Origin: Clostridia bacterium | Lineage (GTDB): Bacteria > Bacillota > Clostridia > Lachnospirales > Lachnospiraceae | Direction: 5' to 3' | DNA: 64,000 bases | Assembly (NCBI GenBank): GCA_910574835.1 | Contig: CAJTDE010000005.1 | Span: 62,001-126,000, forward strand | Part shown: positions 50,114 through 59,800 of the stretch, piece by piece | How the letters are laid out: every line of letters begins with the position of its first letter | Numbering within the stretch: the stretch's first letter is position 1 | Program-made: the position numbers and the translations under genes | The notes under the pieces: model-generated | The model's database searches: none | The model's input: the letters and a program-made list of their open reading frames with translations, nothing else | What the model was told of the DNA's origin: nothing

Positions 50114-50935
50114 ATGCTGTATCATTATACGGACTTTGCTGCTTTTGACGGCATTATCCGGTGCGCGGAATTGAGGCTGAATAATATTCTGAATATGAAT
50201 GACGCTTCTGAAATGAGATTTTTTATGAATGGCATATGCCGTGCTGTTATGGAAAGACTGCAGGCAAGCGGCCGGGAAGAGAAGAGTCGAGTGATAGAGG
50301 GTTTTTTCCGCGGAGAACTGGAAGAAGAGTTTCGTTATTCGGCCTATGCCGCCTGTTTTTCCAAGTACAGGGATGATGCGGCTCAGTGGGAGCGGTACGG
50401 GCATTTGGGCCAAGGCGTCTGCATTGCCTTTCATGAAAACTTGATGCAGAAGATGACAGGCGGGGCCGTATCACTGCAAACGGTATATTATCAAAAGGAT
50501 ATGCGGGAACACCGGCTTGTAGAAGAGTTTTATCATCTGATGACGGAAGAAAGAAAATTTTCAGAAATACAGCAGGAGCTGAGAGCGCTCATGAGCGATG
50601 CGTGGATACAGTCGGCAGCTTTCAAGCATCCCTCATTTGCAAGGGAAAAAGAACGCCGCTTGGTTATTTCTCCATTTATATTAAATGAATTTGCTGTGGA
50701 ACCCAGGTATCATGTGTCGGCAGGACGGATTAAAAAGTATTATCCCCTTGACTTGAACAGAATGTGCGGAAGGCTGGGACTCCACATGTCGGAATTGTTT
50801 GGAGAGATCATTATCGGTCCCGCATCCTCTCAGTCGATACCGATCCTGCAGGACTATTTGGTTGACTGCGGCTTAAATTCATTAAAGAATAAGATCAGCA
50901 TGTCCGACTGTCCCCTTCGGAAGCCGATATCTTAA
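50114..50935 (+). CDS. DUF2971 family protein
   Basis: 273 residues; ATG 50114 is preceded by GGAGGTGGAAATT, while the open frame back to 50063 lacks a ribosome binding site. LYHYTDFAAFDGIIRCAELRLNNILNMNDASEM and YAACFSKYRDDAAQWERYGHLGQGVCIAF are the hallmark N-terminal segments of DUF2971, with the C-terminal EIIIGPASSQSIPILQDYLVDCGL. DUF2971 proteins occur near phage-defence and toxin loci but their activity is unknown. The fold and the conserved Y-T-D, H and R residues suggest an ADP-ribosyltransferase-like or related enzyme; that is inference. It stands alone. Confidence 0.85.
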   Translation: MLYHYTDFAAFDGIIRCAELRLNNILNMNDASEMRFFMNGICRAVMERLQASGREEKSRVIEGFFRGELEEEFRYSAYAACFSKYRDDAAQWERYGHLGQGVCIAFHENLMQKMTGGAVSLQTVYYQKDMREHRLVEEFYHLMTEERKFSEIQQELRALMSDAWIQSAAFKHPSFAREKERRLVISPFILNEFAVEPRYHVSAGRIKKYYPLDLNRMCGRLGLHMSELFGEIIIGPASSQSIPILQDYLVDCGLNSLKNKISMSDCPLRKPIS

Positions 50936-51028
50936 TAGCTTCCGGAGATATGAACAATCAATTTGACTATTAAGGATTATACATTTCGTAAGTTTTGATT
51001 TTTTTAGAACAGAATCTTTTAGAACAGA

Positions 51029-51066
51029 ATCGGGGAGAAATGAGCTTAGGCTTATTTCTCCCCGAT
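51029..51066. terminator. Bidirectional terminator hairpin
   Basis: ATCGGGGAGAAAT pairs perfectly with ATTTCTCCCCGAT around GAGCTTAGGCTT. T-rich tracts lie on both sides. It separates the convergent DUF2971 gene and the BlaR1-like operon. Confidence 0.75.
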
Positions 51067-51125
51067 AATTAAAACTGTTTTCTCTAACTGTTCTTTCCAA
51101 AGACTTTTATATGCCGGCCCTGGAA

Positions 51126-51353
51126 TTAGGGAACAATCTCCCAATCGCTTAACGGAGTTTTAGTTGAGTAATTGAAAAGCCTGCGGTAAAGTACGCCGTC
51201 GATGACTGTATACTGCCAGTCGATATCCGGCTTACGCTCCACATCGGACAGCGCCGGCTGATAAGAGCTGGGAGACATGGCCGATACGCTTAAGGGCGCG
51301 GCTAAAAAGATTAGATTAAATGCTGTTACAAAATAAAGAATCGCTTTTTTCAT
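51126..51353 (-). CDS. Small secreted protein
   Basis: 75 residues with a signal peptide (MKKAILYFVTAFNLIFLAAPLSVSA, cleavage after A-x-A) and a mature part of about 50 residues including DIDWQYTVIDGVLYRRLFNYSTKTPLSDWEI. It starts a few bases after the stop of the BlaR1-like gene and follows CCTCC-complementary GGAGGAATAAGT on the minus strand. Same operon as the BlaI/BlaR1 pair. The family is unknown to me; the aromatic W-x-Y...W pattern suggests a wall- or peptide-binding role, which is speculative. Confidence 0.7.
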   Translation of the reverse strand: MKKAILYFVTAFNLIFLAAPLSVSAMSPSSYQPALSDVERKPDIDWQYTVIDGVLYRRLFNYSTKTPLSDWEIVP

Positions 51354-51358
51354 AGTAC

Positions 51359-52522
51359 TTATTCCTCCTTTTTTTGATCATATATTGGTACATTTTTAAA
51401 AGTATCCAAAATTTCTATACTTGTATATACATATTGATTGTCCATATAAAGATCATACATATCGCCGTTGCGGATATAAAAGTTTCCCTCTGAGGGATTT
51501 CGAAATAATTCTCTCCCCGTATTATCTGTCTGCACGGAATAAGAAGTCTCGAAAACAAAGGTGAATGACAGAATAAACAGTAAAAAGAACAGACACATTC
51601 CCCACCAGGAGCTTTGTTTGACAGACTTTGCCTTTATGTACCGGAATCGCTGAAGGATAGCCGCTTCCTTCTGACCGGATAAAAGAGTAAAATCCATATG
51701 CTTCGGAAAGGTTCTTTTTTCTTTAACGTAGCGCAGCGTCCTGCCTAAACCGGTCAGATAAGCTTCTTTTTGAGATTGTGTCGTTATCCGGATCAGCTGT
51801 GCGTCTGCCGAAAGCTCCTGTAACTGATGAATAGCAGGAATAAGACAGAAGATAAGCACAGGGTTCCACCATTGAATAACAATCAAAAGATCCAGCAGCA
51901 GCTTCATTAAAAAATGTTTTCGCCTGCAGTGAATCAGTTCATGGAGAAATACACAGTACAGTTCTTCTTCCGTATAATCAATATCCGGAAGAAAAATAAC
52001 CGGATGCCGAAAGCCCAAAAGCGCCGGTGTAGGAAAGCAGCCTGTTTGAAGCAGCCGAAAACGGACAGATCCTTTTGGAAAAACATGTTCCCGGGCACGT
52101 TGAAAAACCGCAGCAACCTTCGGGTCGGTTACTTCCGGAAGCAGCGCCGCTATCTTACGGCACTGACAGTATCTGTAAATCTTTACCCCAAATACAATGA
52201 ATGAACCGGTCAGCCAGATTCCATACAAAACCATAACCGGAGTCAGCGCTATAAACTCTGTCTCATAAAAAGGTGATAAAAGTATATCCCGAAAAGCAGG
52301 AAATGCCTTTCTGGAGTAGATAGTTCTGGTCAGCTGAAATGGAGAAAACGAAAGCTCTACCGGGAGCAATCCTCTAAGAAGTATCAATAGTGCGAATACA
52401 TATATGCAGTTTAAACCAATGTATGATATCAAATGATCATTTTTTAAAATCAACCATAAAATCAAAGTTAAAAGAATAATGGCAATGAGTGAGGCAAAAA
52501 ACGAATAAGGTGATAGCAGCAT
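51359..52522 (-). CDS. BlaR1/MecR1-like M56 family membrane metallopeptidase
   Basis: 387 residues. Four hydrophobic segments: about 5-25, 32-52, 102-125 and 300-320. The zinc protease signature HELIHCRRKH (HExxH) is at about residues 192-201, with the third ligand in ELSADAQLI (E-x-x-A-D-A). The C-terminal extracellular part (about 325-387) is short and lacks the penicillin-binding sensor domain of true BlaR1 (no SxxK or KTG), so it does not sense beta-lactams in the classical way. Adjacent to the BlaI-type repressor, which it would inactivate on stimulation. Confidence 0.9.
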   Translation of the reverse strand: MLLSPYSFFASLIAIILLTLILWLILKNDHLISYIGLNCIYVFALLILLRGLLPVELSFSPFQLTRTIYSRKAFPAFRDILLSPFYETEFIALTPVMVLYGIWLTGSFIVFGVKIYRYCQCRKIAALLPEVTDPKVAAVFQRAREHVFPKGSVRFRLLQTGCFPTPALLGFRHPVIFLPDIDYTEEELYCVFLHELIHCRRKHFLMKLLLDLLIVIQWWNPVLIFCLIPAIHQLQELSADAQLIRITTQSQKEAYLTGLGRTLRYVKEKRTFPKHMDFTLLSGQKEAAILQRFRYIKAKSVKQSSWWGMCLFFLLFILSFTFVFETSYSVQTDNTGRELFRNPSEGNFYIRNGDMYDLYMDNQYVYTSIEILDTFKNVPIYDQKKEE

Positions 52523-52525
52523 GGT

Positions 52526-52918
52526 TTATTCCTTTCTGTTTTTGTAATCCTGTATCATCGTTTCCAATTCTTCTAAAAATTCATCATCTACATAATCTGT
52601 GCACAGCAGCGTGGAAAAGTAAGACAAGAGACTGCTGGCAATAAAACCATCTTTGGAAAGCGCCTGGATCAATGCCCACTGCTCTTCATATTCCTTTTTT
52701 GAAACTACGGGAATATAAGCGCGTCCCATTTTTGTCGTTGACTGTCGAAGGGATTCCACTTTAATGTAGCCCTTTTTCTCCAGATGTACCAGAACCTTAG
52801 CTACGGTATTCCGGCTTAAGGCAGGGTCCATCTTTAAAATATCTGAAATCAGACAGGAATGTCCGGCGGACCATAAAAGATCCATAATCTCCTTTTCCTT
52901 TGGAAAAAGTTTTTTCAA
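52526..52918 (-). CDS. BlaI/MecI/CopY-family transcriptional repressor
   Basis: 130 residues. The N-terminal winged helix KLFPKEKEIMDLLWSAGHSCLISDILK, NTVAKVLVHLEKKGYIKVES and the wing AYIPVVSKKEYEEQ are typical of BlaI/MecI; the C-terminal helices (about 80-130) form the dimer. Its stop is three bases upstream of the M56 start codon, so the two are cotranscribed. Divergent from a membrane protein gene, with mirrored promoters and repeated ATTGTGT half-sites in the gap, so it probably represses both directions. Confidence 0.92.
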   Translation of the reverse strand: MKKLFPKEKEIMDLLWSAGHSCLISDILKMDPALSRNTVAKVLVHLEKKGYIKVESLRQSTTKMGRAYIPVVSKKEYEEQWALIQALSKDGFIASSLLSYFSTLLCTDYVDDEFLEELETMIQDYKNRKE

Positions 52919-52949
52919 ACTTCAACCCCCTTATATTTACTTTGATTTA

Positions 52950-52978
52950 ATAATAGAACAATAGATTTGCGATGTCAA
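52950..52978 (-). promoter_or_regulatory. Promoter of the BlaI-BlaR1-like operon
   Basis: Minus strand: TTGACA (52978-52973), 17-base spacer, TATTAT (52955-52950). Confidence 0.75.
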
Positions 52979-52992
52979 TATATAATTGTGTA

Positions 52993-53021
52993 TTGACAAA
53001 GATATGTTTATTATGTATTAT
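52993..53021 (+). promoter_or_regulatory. Promoter of the divergent membrane-protein gene
   Basis: TTGACA at 52993-52998, 17-base spacer, TATTAT at 53016-53021. Its -35 box mirrors the -35 box of the minus-strand promoter 14 bases away (TGTCAATA ... TATTGACA). Confidence 0.75.
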
Positions 53022-53026
53022 GTAAA

Positions 53027-53041
53027 ACACAATTATTGTGT
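53027..53041. promoter_or_regulatory. Palindromic operator, likely for the BlaI-type repressor
   Basis: ACACAATTATTGTGT is a perfect 7-1-7 palindrome just downstream of the plus-strand -10 box. The half site ATTGTGT recurs at 52985-52991 between the two -35 boxes. Confidence 0.6.
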
Positions 53042-53116
53042 CTTAAGTAAGGCATAATAAAAAATTCTTAGCTCATGAAAGGATGTAAGAAAAAAGTGTC
53101 CAAGGGGGGAGACATG

Positions 53117-53749
53117 ATGAGAAAAGAATGGAAGGAACAAAAGCAGCTTTTAAAACTGGGAGCAGGCGCATGCTGTGTCAGCACAGGGTATGTTCTGTGG
53201 GTTCCGTTTGTGATAACAGACAGGTTAGGAGGAGCCAAAGCGCCCTTCGAGGTACGTCTTACAGGAGTATTCTTACTTGCGTTAGGAGCAGTGCTTCTGC
53301 TTTGGGGATTCAGGGTAAAAGATTGGAAAGAGTGGTTGAAGCTCTTTCTTTTTTTCGGACTTTTACAGCTTGTCCTTTCGGCTGCGTCCGGCCTGTTTGC
53401 GCTTCTGGTCTTATCTTTATCCGGTGAAAACGGGAGGGCGGCAAAGGAGGCGGCAGATCTTTTCAGTATGATTCTTGCTCTTTTTCATCATGCATGGACG
53501 CTCTGCCTTATCGGGAGGCTCATAAAGAAGGGCCGGTTTGCCCTTTGGTTTCCCGGAAGACTGTTTCTTAAGTTCCTGGGTATCTGTTCCCTGGCAGCGT
53601 TGTGCCAGCTTCTTTTGGGCAGGCTGCCGAAGAGTACGGCAGGAATCTTATCCCAGGGGGTTCTGGGAGGCGGCCTGTTGTTTACGATTCTCTGCCTGAT
53701 GGTGAAGCTGACAGAACAGCAGCTTTCCGGGGAACAGTCGCAGGAGTGA
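53117..53749 (+). CDS. Membrane protein of unknown function (210 aa)
   Basis: 210 residues from ATG 53117 after GGGGGGAGACATG (ATG 53114 possible). Five or six hydrophobic segments, e.g. LLKLGAGACCVSTGYVLWVPFVI, LTGVFLLALGAVLLLWGF and LGICSLAALCQLLLG. No catalytic motif. It has its own promoter overlapped by a palindrome and is divergent from the BlaI-like repressor, so it is a likely target of that repressor. It could be the resistance or stress determinant of this regulon. The family is not one I recognise. Confidence 0.7.
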   Translation: MRKEWKEQKQLLKLGAGACCVSTGYVLWVPFVITDRLGGAKAPFEVRLTGVFLLALGAVLLLWGFRVKDWKEWLKLFLFFGLLQLVLSAASGLFALLVLSLSGENGRAAKEAADLFSMILALFHHAWTLCLIGRLIKKGRFALWFPGRLFLKFLGICSLAALCQLLLGRLPKSTAGILSQGVLGGGLLFTILCLMVKLTEQQLSGEQSQE

Positions 53750-53761
53750 CGGCCGAAAGCA

Positions 53762-53815
53762 GCAGAGAGATTGCAGTTACCGGTCACGGAGTGAACGGTA
53801 ACGGATTGTAAAACC
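53762..53815 (+). repeat. Short inverted repeat related to the 35.6-kb element
   Basis: GTTACCG.GTCAC pairs with GTGA.CGGTAAC around GGA. The preceding AGAGATTGCA.GTTACCGGTCAC resembles 35601-35622 in the SDR leader. It precedes the RHS gene's ribosome binding site region. Confidence 0.4.
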
Positions 53816-53834
53816 GGAATCGGGGGAACATAAG

Positions 53835-56800
53835 ATGAAACGAAGTATAGTACGGAAGATAAGAAGGACAGCCATAGCGGCGCTGGCAGTCATTCTATTT
53901 GTAAGCAGCGAGCTGTCCGCCTACGGGGCGTTGGTTCCGCAGGAGGGAGATATCCCGGTATCTCAGGAAGAAAAGGAGCGGGAAGTATTCGCCTACCCGG
54001 AGCCAAATATCTACGAGGGAGAGGGGGAGCCTTCCGCAAAGGAAGAATATCAGCCGGAAGCCTCCAAAGAAGAAGTTCCGCTCCTGGCCCCGGATCTTAC
54101 GGAAGAAGTCCTTCCTTATGCTGAAAAATGGGAAGAACCCATAGAAACAGGCATGTACTACAAAACATATCAAAACCCGGACGGTTCTTTTCGGACCGTC
54201 TATACTGCCGCTCCAAACCTTTACGAAGATGAAGAGGGAAAAGAATGTCCCATTGACAATACCCTGGTCTTAGAGGAAACATCGGCATCCCGGTCCGCCG
54301 TATCCGCAGCCGCCGAATTACCGGACGAAGGAACAGCAAAAGAGCAGGAGCCGTCTGACGCCCGGGCCTTCGAAGGCGTATACGTGAACAAGGCGAACAG
54401 TATGAGAGTGGAGCTGCCGGCCGTGATGCTTCCGGAGGAGGGCAGGGGTATTACCATAGAGGAAGGCGGCATCCGCCTTACGATGCTTCCGGAAGAAGGC
54501 GATTACAGCCATGCCATAGCAGAAGAGAACGCCCTGCGCTACAACCAGGTCTTTGACAACATCGATATCCAGTATACCGTTCAGGAGACAGGTGTCAAAG
54601 AAGATGTCATCCTTCTTGCGCCCACGGAGCGGAACAGCTTTTCCTATCTTCTGGAAAAGGACGGCTTTAACGCAAGAGAAGAAAACGGAAATGTTTTGAT
54701 TATACCGGAAGGCCGGGAAGAACCCTTCGCCGTACTGTCGGCTCCCTGTATGAGCGATGCGTCCGGTTCGGAAAGCCGGGCGCTGTTCTTAAGCCTTACG
54801 GAAGAAGATTCCGCCTATCGGATTACCGTGACAGCCGACAAAGAATGGCTGGAAGATCCGGCAAGGGTATACCCCGTGCGGATCGATCCCAATACCATCG
54901 TTCTGAAGAACGAATTGACCTTGATCACCGTCAGCTCGGAGTTTCCCTTTGGAACTTACAACGCCATCTCTCCGGTCTACGCGGGTTATGAAAGCAGCTT
55001 AGGTCTGGGAAAATGCCGCCTCTTTGTAATATCTGATTTTCTATATCCGGAGATCGGTATGGAAGGGGACGGCTCCGTAACCATTCTCTCTGCCTCCATG
55101 CATCTGTATCAGACAAGCAAGCTGGGAAACGGGCAGCTGGCATGTTATGTGATTGATGAGGGCTACGCCTTCAGCGGAGCCGGCAGCTGGAATAACCTGG
55201 TGAATCTAAAGCGGCATCCGGCAGGGGCAAACTGCGTAGTAAGCTCCAAGACAGGCTGGCAGACATTTGATATCACGGATGCAGTCAACGGCTGGCATGA
55301 AGGCTTGTTTGAGAGCCACGGATTATTGCTGATTGCCACAGATGAAACCCAGGGTGTGGGAGGCTTTGCTTCCGAATGTGACAGCAATTCCGGCCTGCGC
55401 CCCTATTACGAAATCAATTGGAAATACAAAGACGAGGTAGATCCCAATTATTCCCTGGATCAGACGACCCTTACTCTTCGCCCCATCCTTGAGACCGGTA
55501 TCCAGGGAAAATTAAACCTCTACGGCGTATTTGCGGACGGTATGGCTACGCCGGGCGCTCAGGTGATTTACTCCCTTACGGAGGACGCCGGGAAATATTC
55601 CGGACTCTCCACAGCCAAAAGCCGGACGGAATATCCCAACAGCGCCGGCTTTGAAAGCGCTTTTCCAAAGGGCAGCACCCGCTACCGCCAAGGCATCAGC
55701 AACTGGCAGACAGCCGTTCCTTTTACGGTTCCGGAAATCAACAAGGTTTACCGCATCCAGGCGTCCGCAGTCAAAGACGGTAAAACCGGAAAGGCCGTAT
55801 ACAGTGAAGAATTTTTAAAATACAAGGTAACACGGTATGATACCCTTCCCAAGATAGCGGACTATTACGGCGTCCCCCTGTCCCAGCTTATGTATGACAA
55901 TCGGGTTCAGGACATGCTTCTGGTAGAGGGCAACACCCTGCTGATCCGCAATCCCGCAAAGAACAAAAACAAGCCCTACCAGCCGGCAGCTCTGACCGAT
56001 GCGGACAAGGCGGCCATCGATTCCCAGCTTATGGGCAGGGGGCTTCACTGTGAGTTCGGCTTTGAGCCGGTGAACCTGAATACAGGAAACTTCTATATGG
56101 AGCAGGAGGACAGCAGTGTTCCCGATTACGGAGAAGCCCTGTCTATTATCCGGAGCTACAACAGCCGGGGAGCGGACTACACCGGAGCTTTTGGCGCAGG
56201 TTTTTCCTTCGCTTACGATGAGCAGCTTACCCGGAAGGATGATAAAACACTTCTTTATCGGAGGGGAGACGGAAGTACATTGGAGTTTACCCTGCAGGCC
56301 GACGGAACTTACATATCCCCGGCCGGCTATGAGATGCTCATAAAGCCGGTGGAGGAGGGAAAAGGTGAGATCACCAATCCGACCACAGAGGAACAGGCCG
56401 AAGAGGCGGCAAAGGGGGAAACCGTGTTCGGCACTTATCCGGTGTATCGTTATGAGCTGGAGGAGAAGGCGGAAAACGGAGGGACAATTACACGAAGCTT
56501 TGACTCCTTTGGCCTTCTGACTCGGATGAAGGATGAAAAGGGAAATACCGTTACCCTTACCTATGACGCCGGCAGCCTCTTAGAAAGCATCACCTCCGCA
56601 TCCGGACAAAGCTATCGGTTTGAATGGGAGGACGGTCATATCTGCGCCGTTATTCGTCCCGACGGGAAAAAGCTTCTTTATGCCTATAACGAAGAAAATG
56701 AACTGATTTCTTACACGGATGCCCTGGGTATCACTTTGCGTTATGAATATGACGACGGGCACCGCATGACCGCCTGGTATGACGGCAACGGGGACCGGAT

Positions 56801-59800
56801 GGTATCAAATGAGTACGATGTTCTGGGCCGGATAACAAAGCAGACAGACGGCAACGGCGGCATTACCGTATTTTCTTACCAAAAGGGGCAGACTACGGCG
56901 AAGGACGCCTTGGGGCAGGAGACCATCTATCTGTACGATGCTCAGTATCGAACAAAGGAAATTCGGTACCCTGACGGCACAAAGGAAAGCTATGCCTACA
57001 CAGCAGGAAATCAGACAGCCTCCCACACGGACCGGCTGGGTCATACTGCTGCCTACACCTATGATGAACAGGGAAATCTTCTGACTGAAACCCGTTTTGA
57101 CGGCGCAGCCCGTTCTTATACCTATGACGGAGATAACCGCCTTACCGCTCAGACTGATTATAATGGGGCGGTTACGGCTTACGAATACGATAAAAAGGGT
57201 AATCTAACCCGGATGGTGCGTCCTGACGGAAGCAGTCTGGTTTACGGGTATAACGGGAAGAATCAGCTTACATCCATAAAGGATCCGGAAGGGAATACCG
57301 TCACCCTGTCCTATACGGGAGTAAGCCTTACCGGAATCAGGGATGCATTGGGAAACCAGGCAGCCTTTGCTTATGATGCCTTTGGAAACCTTATCTCCAT
57401 GACGGATCCCGAAGGGAACACAAGCCGGATTGAATACGACGCGGAAGGGAGAAAGCTTCAGGAAATCGACGCTTTGGGAGGCGTGACTTCTTACACATTC
57501 GACAATGCCGGAAATGTTCTCTCCATTACGGAACCTATGGAGAATACCACATCCTTTACCTACGATGCGGGCGGCAATCCCCTAACGGCAGAGGATCCGG
57601 AAGGGAATCTCTACACCTATACCTACGACGCCTTAAATCAGCGTCTGACAGAAACCCTGCCGGACAAAACCGTGATAAAAAAGGAATACGATTCCAACGG
57701 AAACTGCGTCCTGGAAACAGACGGGGAGGACAACACCTACACCTACCGCTATGACGCATTGGGGAATCTTCTGGAGGAAAGGGATCCTCAGGGCCATGCC
57801 ACCGTCTATACCTACGACTACCGCAATAATCAGATAGAAACCAGGACCGATGCTTTAGGCGGCGTGCTGCGCCTGGAATATGACGTCCAGGGCAATCCCG
57901 TCCGATTTACTTCGGAAAACGGAGCGTCCGTTGCCTATACCTATGATATCCTGGGCCGCCTTATCAAAGAGGAGAATGAAGCTTCCGGTCTGACGACTGC
58001 GTATGCCTATGACAAGAACGGAAGTCTCTTAAGCCGTAAGGACAATCAGGGAAGAAGCTGGTCCTATACCTACGATGCGTCCGGAAACCTGACAAAACAG
58101 GTCCTGCCTAATGACGGACAGATACTCTATGAATATGATGCGGCCGGCCGTATTGTGAAAGAAACGGACGCCCTTGGCCATGAGACAAGCCAAACTTACG
58201 ATGCTTTGGGGCGTGTGCTGTCTCAAACCAACGCAAAGGGAGAGACAACCTCCTATGCCTATGATGCAAACGGCAATGAAATCACCCGGACAGACGCCCT
58301 GGGACATACCGCCCGGACTATCTATGACGGCCTGAACCGTGCCGCAGCCTATGTGGACGAAAGGGGCTTTCAGACCTCCGTTACCTACGACGGAGCCGGA
58401 AACCTGACCTCACTTACCGACGCCTTAAACGGAACCACCTCCTATGTTCATGACGGCCGGGGACTTTCCACAGAGGTTACGGACGCTCTGGGGAATCTCT
58501 ACCGGAACACTTTCAACGCTTCCGGCAGCCGAAGCCGTGTGGACGCACCGGACGGGACCTGGATCAGCTATACCTACGACGCTCTGGGACGTCAGACAGG
58601 GAGCGCCGACAGCGAGGGCCTGGTAAAAAGCTATGCCTATGACATATGCGGAAATCTGCTGAAAGTCTCCGACAATGAAGGCCGCAGCACAAAGTATGCA
58701 TATGATTCCTCCGGCAATCTGATATCCGTAACCGACGCTCTGGGGAATGTGACTGCCTATACCTACGATGCTTACGATCAGGTGCTGTCAGTGACCGATC
58801 CTGCGGGGAGCGTCACCAGATACACCTATGATTCTATGGGAAATGTGATATCCGCCACGGATGGAGCAGGACTTACCACCGCATATACATACGACAAAGC
58901 CGGCAGATGCATTGCCGCTGAGGATGCTCTTCACGGAAAGCAGACATATGCCTACGATGCTTTGGGAAACCTGGAGCGTGATACGAACCCCTTGGGAGAA
59001 ACCAATACTTATACCTACGATGCCCTGGGCCGTGTTACAGAGATTTTGGAGGCCGGAGGACTTTGCACCCGGTATGCTTATGACGATTCCGGAAATCTTA
59101 TAAAAGAAATAGATCCCAACGGCAATGAAACCAGCTATGAATACGATGCCTTAGATCGTCTCATTTCCATTACGGAGGCGGATAAAAGCCGGGAGGACTA
59201 TCTGTATGACGCTCTGGGGAATCTGATAAAATATCAGGATGCTCTGGGGAATGTAACCTCCTATGGGTATGACAGCGTAAGCCAGATGACAGAGCTTGTA
59301 CTGCCGGAGGGCGGCGTCTGGCGTTATGCCTACAACGGACACGGGAAAATCATCCGGGAAACCGATCCCCTGGGCCGAGAAATCTCCTATGGTTATTCTA
59401 AGGCCGGAGAGCTGATAAGCCGTACTCTGGCAGATGGGGCGGAGTACCGGTATCATTACGATCTTCTGGGGCGCATCACAGGACTTGACGCCCCGGAGGG
59501 AAGACATCTATCCTGGGAATACAACGGGGCCGGGGATCTGATTCGGGAGACGGATGCCAAAGGGAATACGATCTCTTATACTTACGATAAGCTGCACAGG
59601 CTTCTTTCCATTATCAATCCGGAGGGAGCAAAGACCGGCTACGGCTACGATATGGCGGGGAACCTGATAAGCGTTGTCTCTCCTATGGGAACAGAGAGCG
59701 GCTTTCAGTATGATGCTCTTGACCGGGTAAGTCAGATATTGACCCCGGGTATGCCAAAGATCTCCTATTCCTACGACGAAGCCGGCAATCTGGCCGCCAT

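Noticed and set aside
51359-52522. Beta-lactam sensor BlaR1 proper
   Set aside because: The C-terminal part is only about 60 residues and lacks SxxK and KTG motifs, so only the M56 peptidase part is present.
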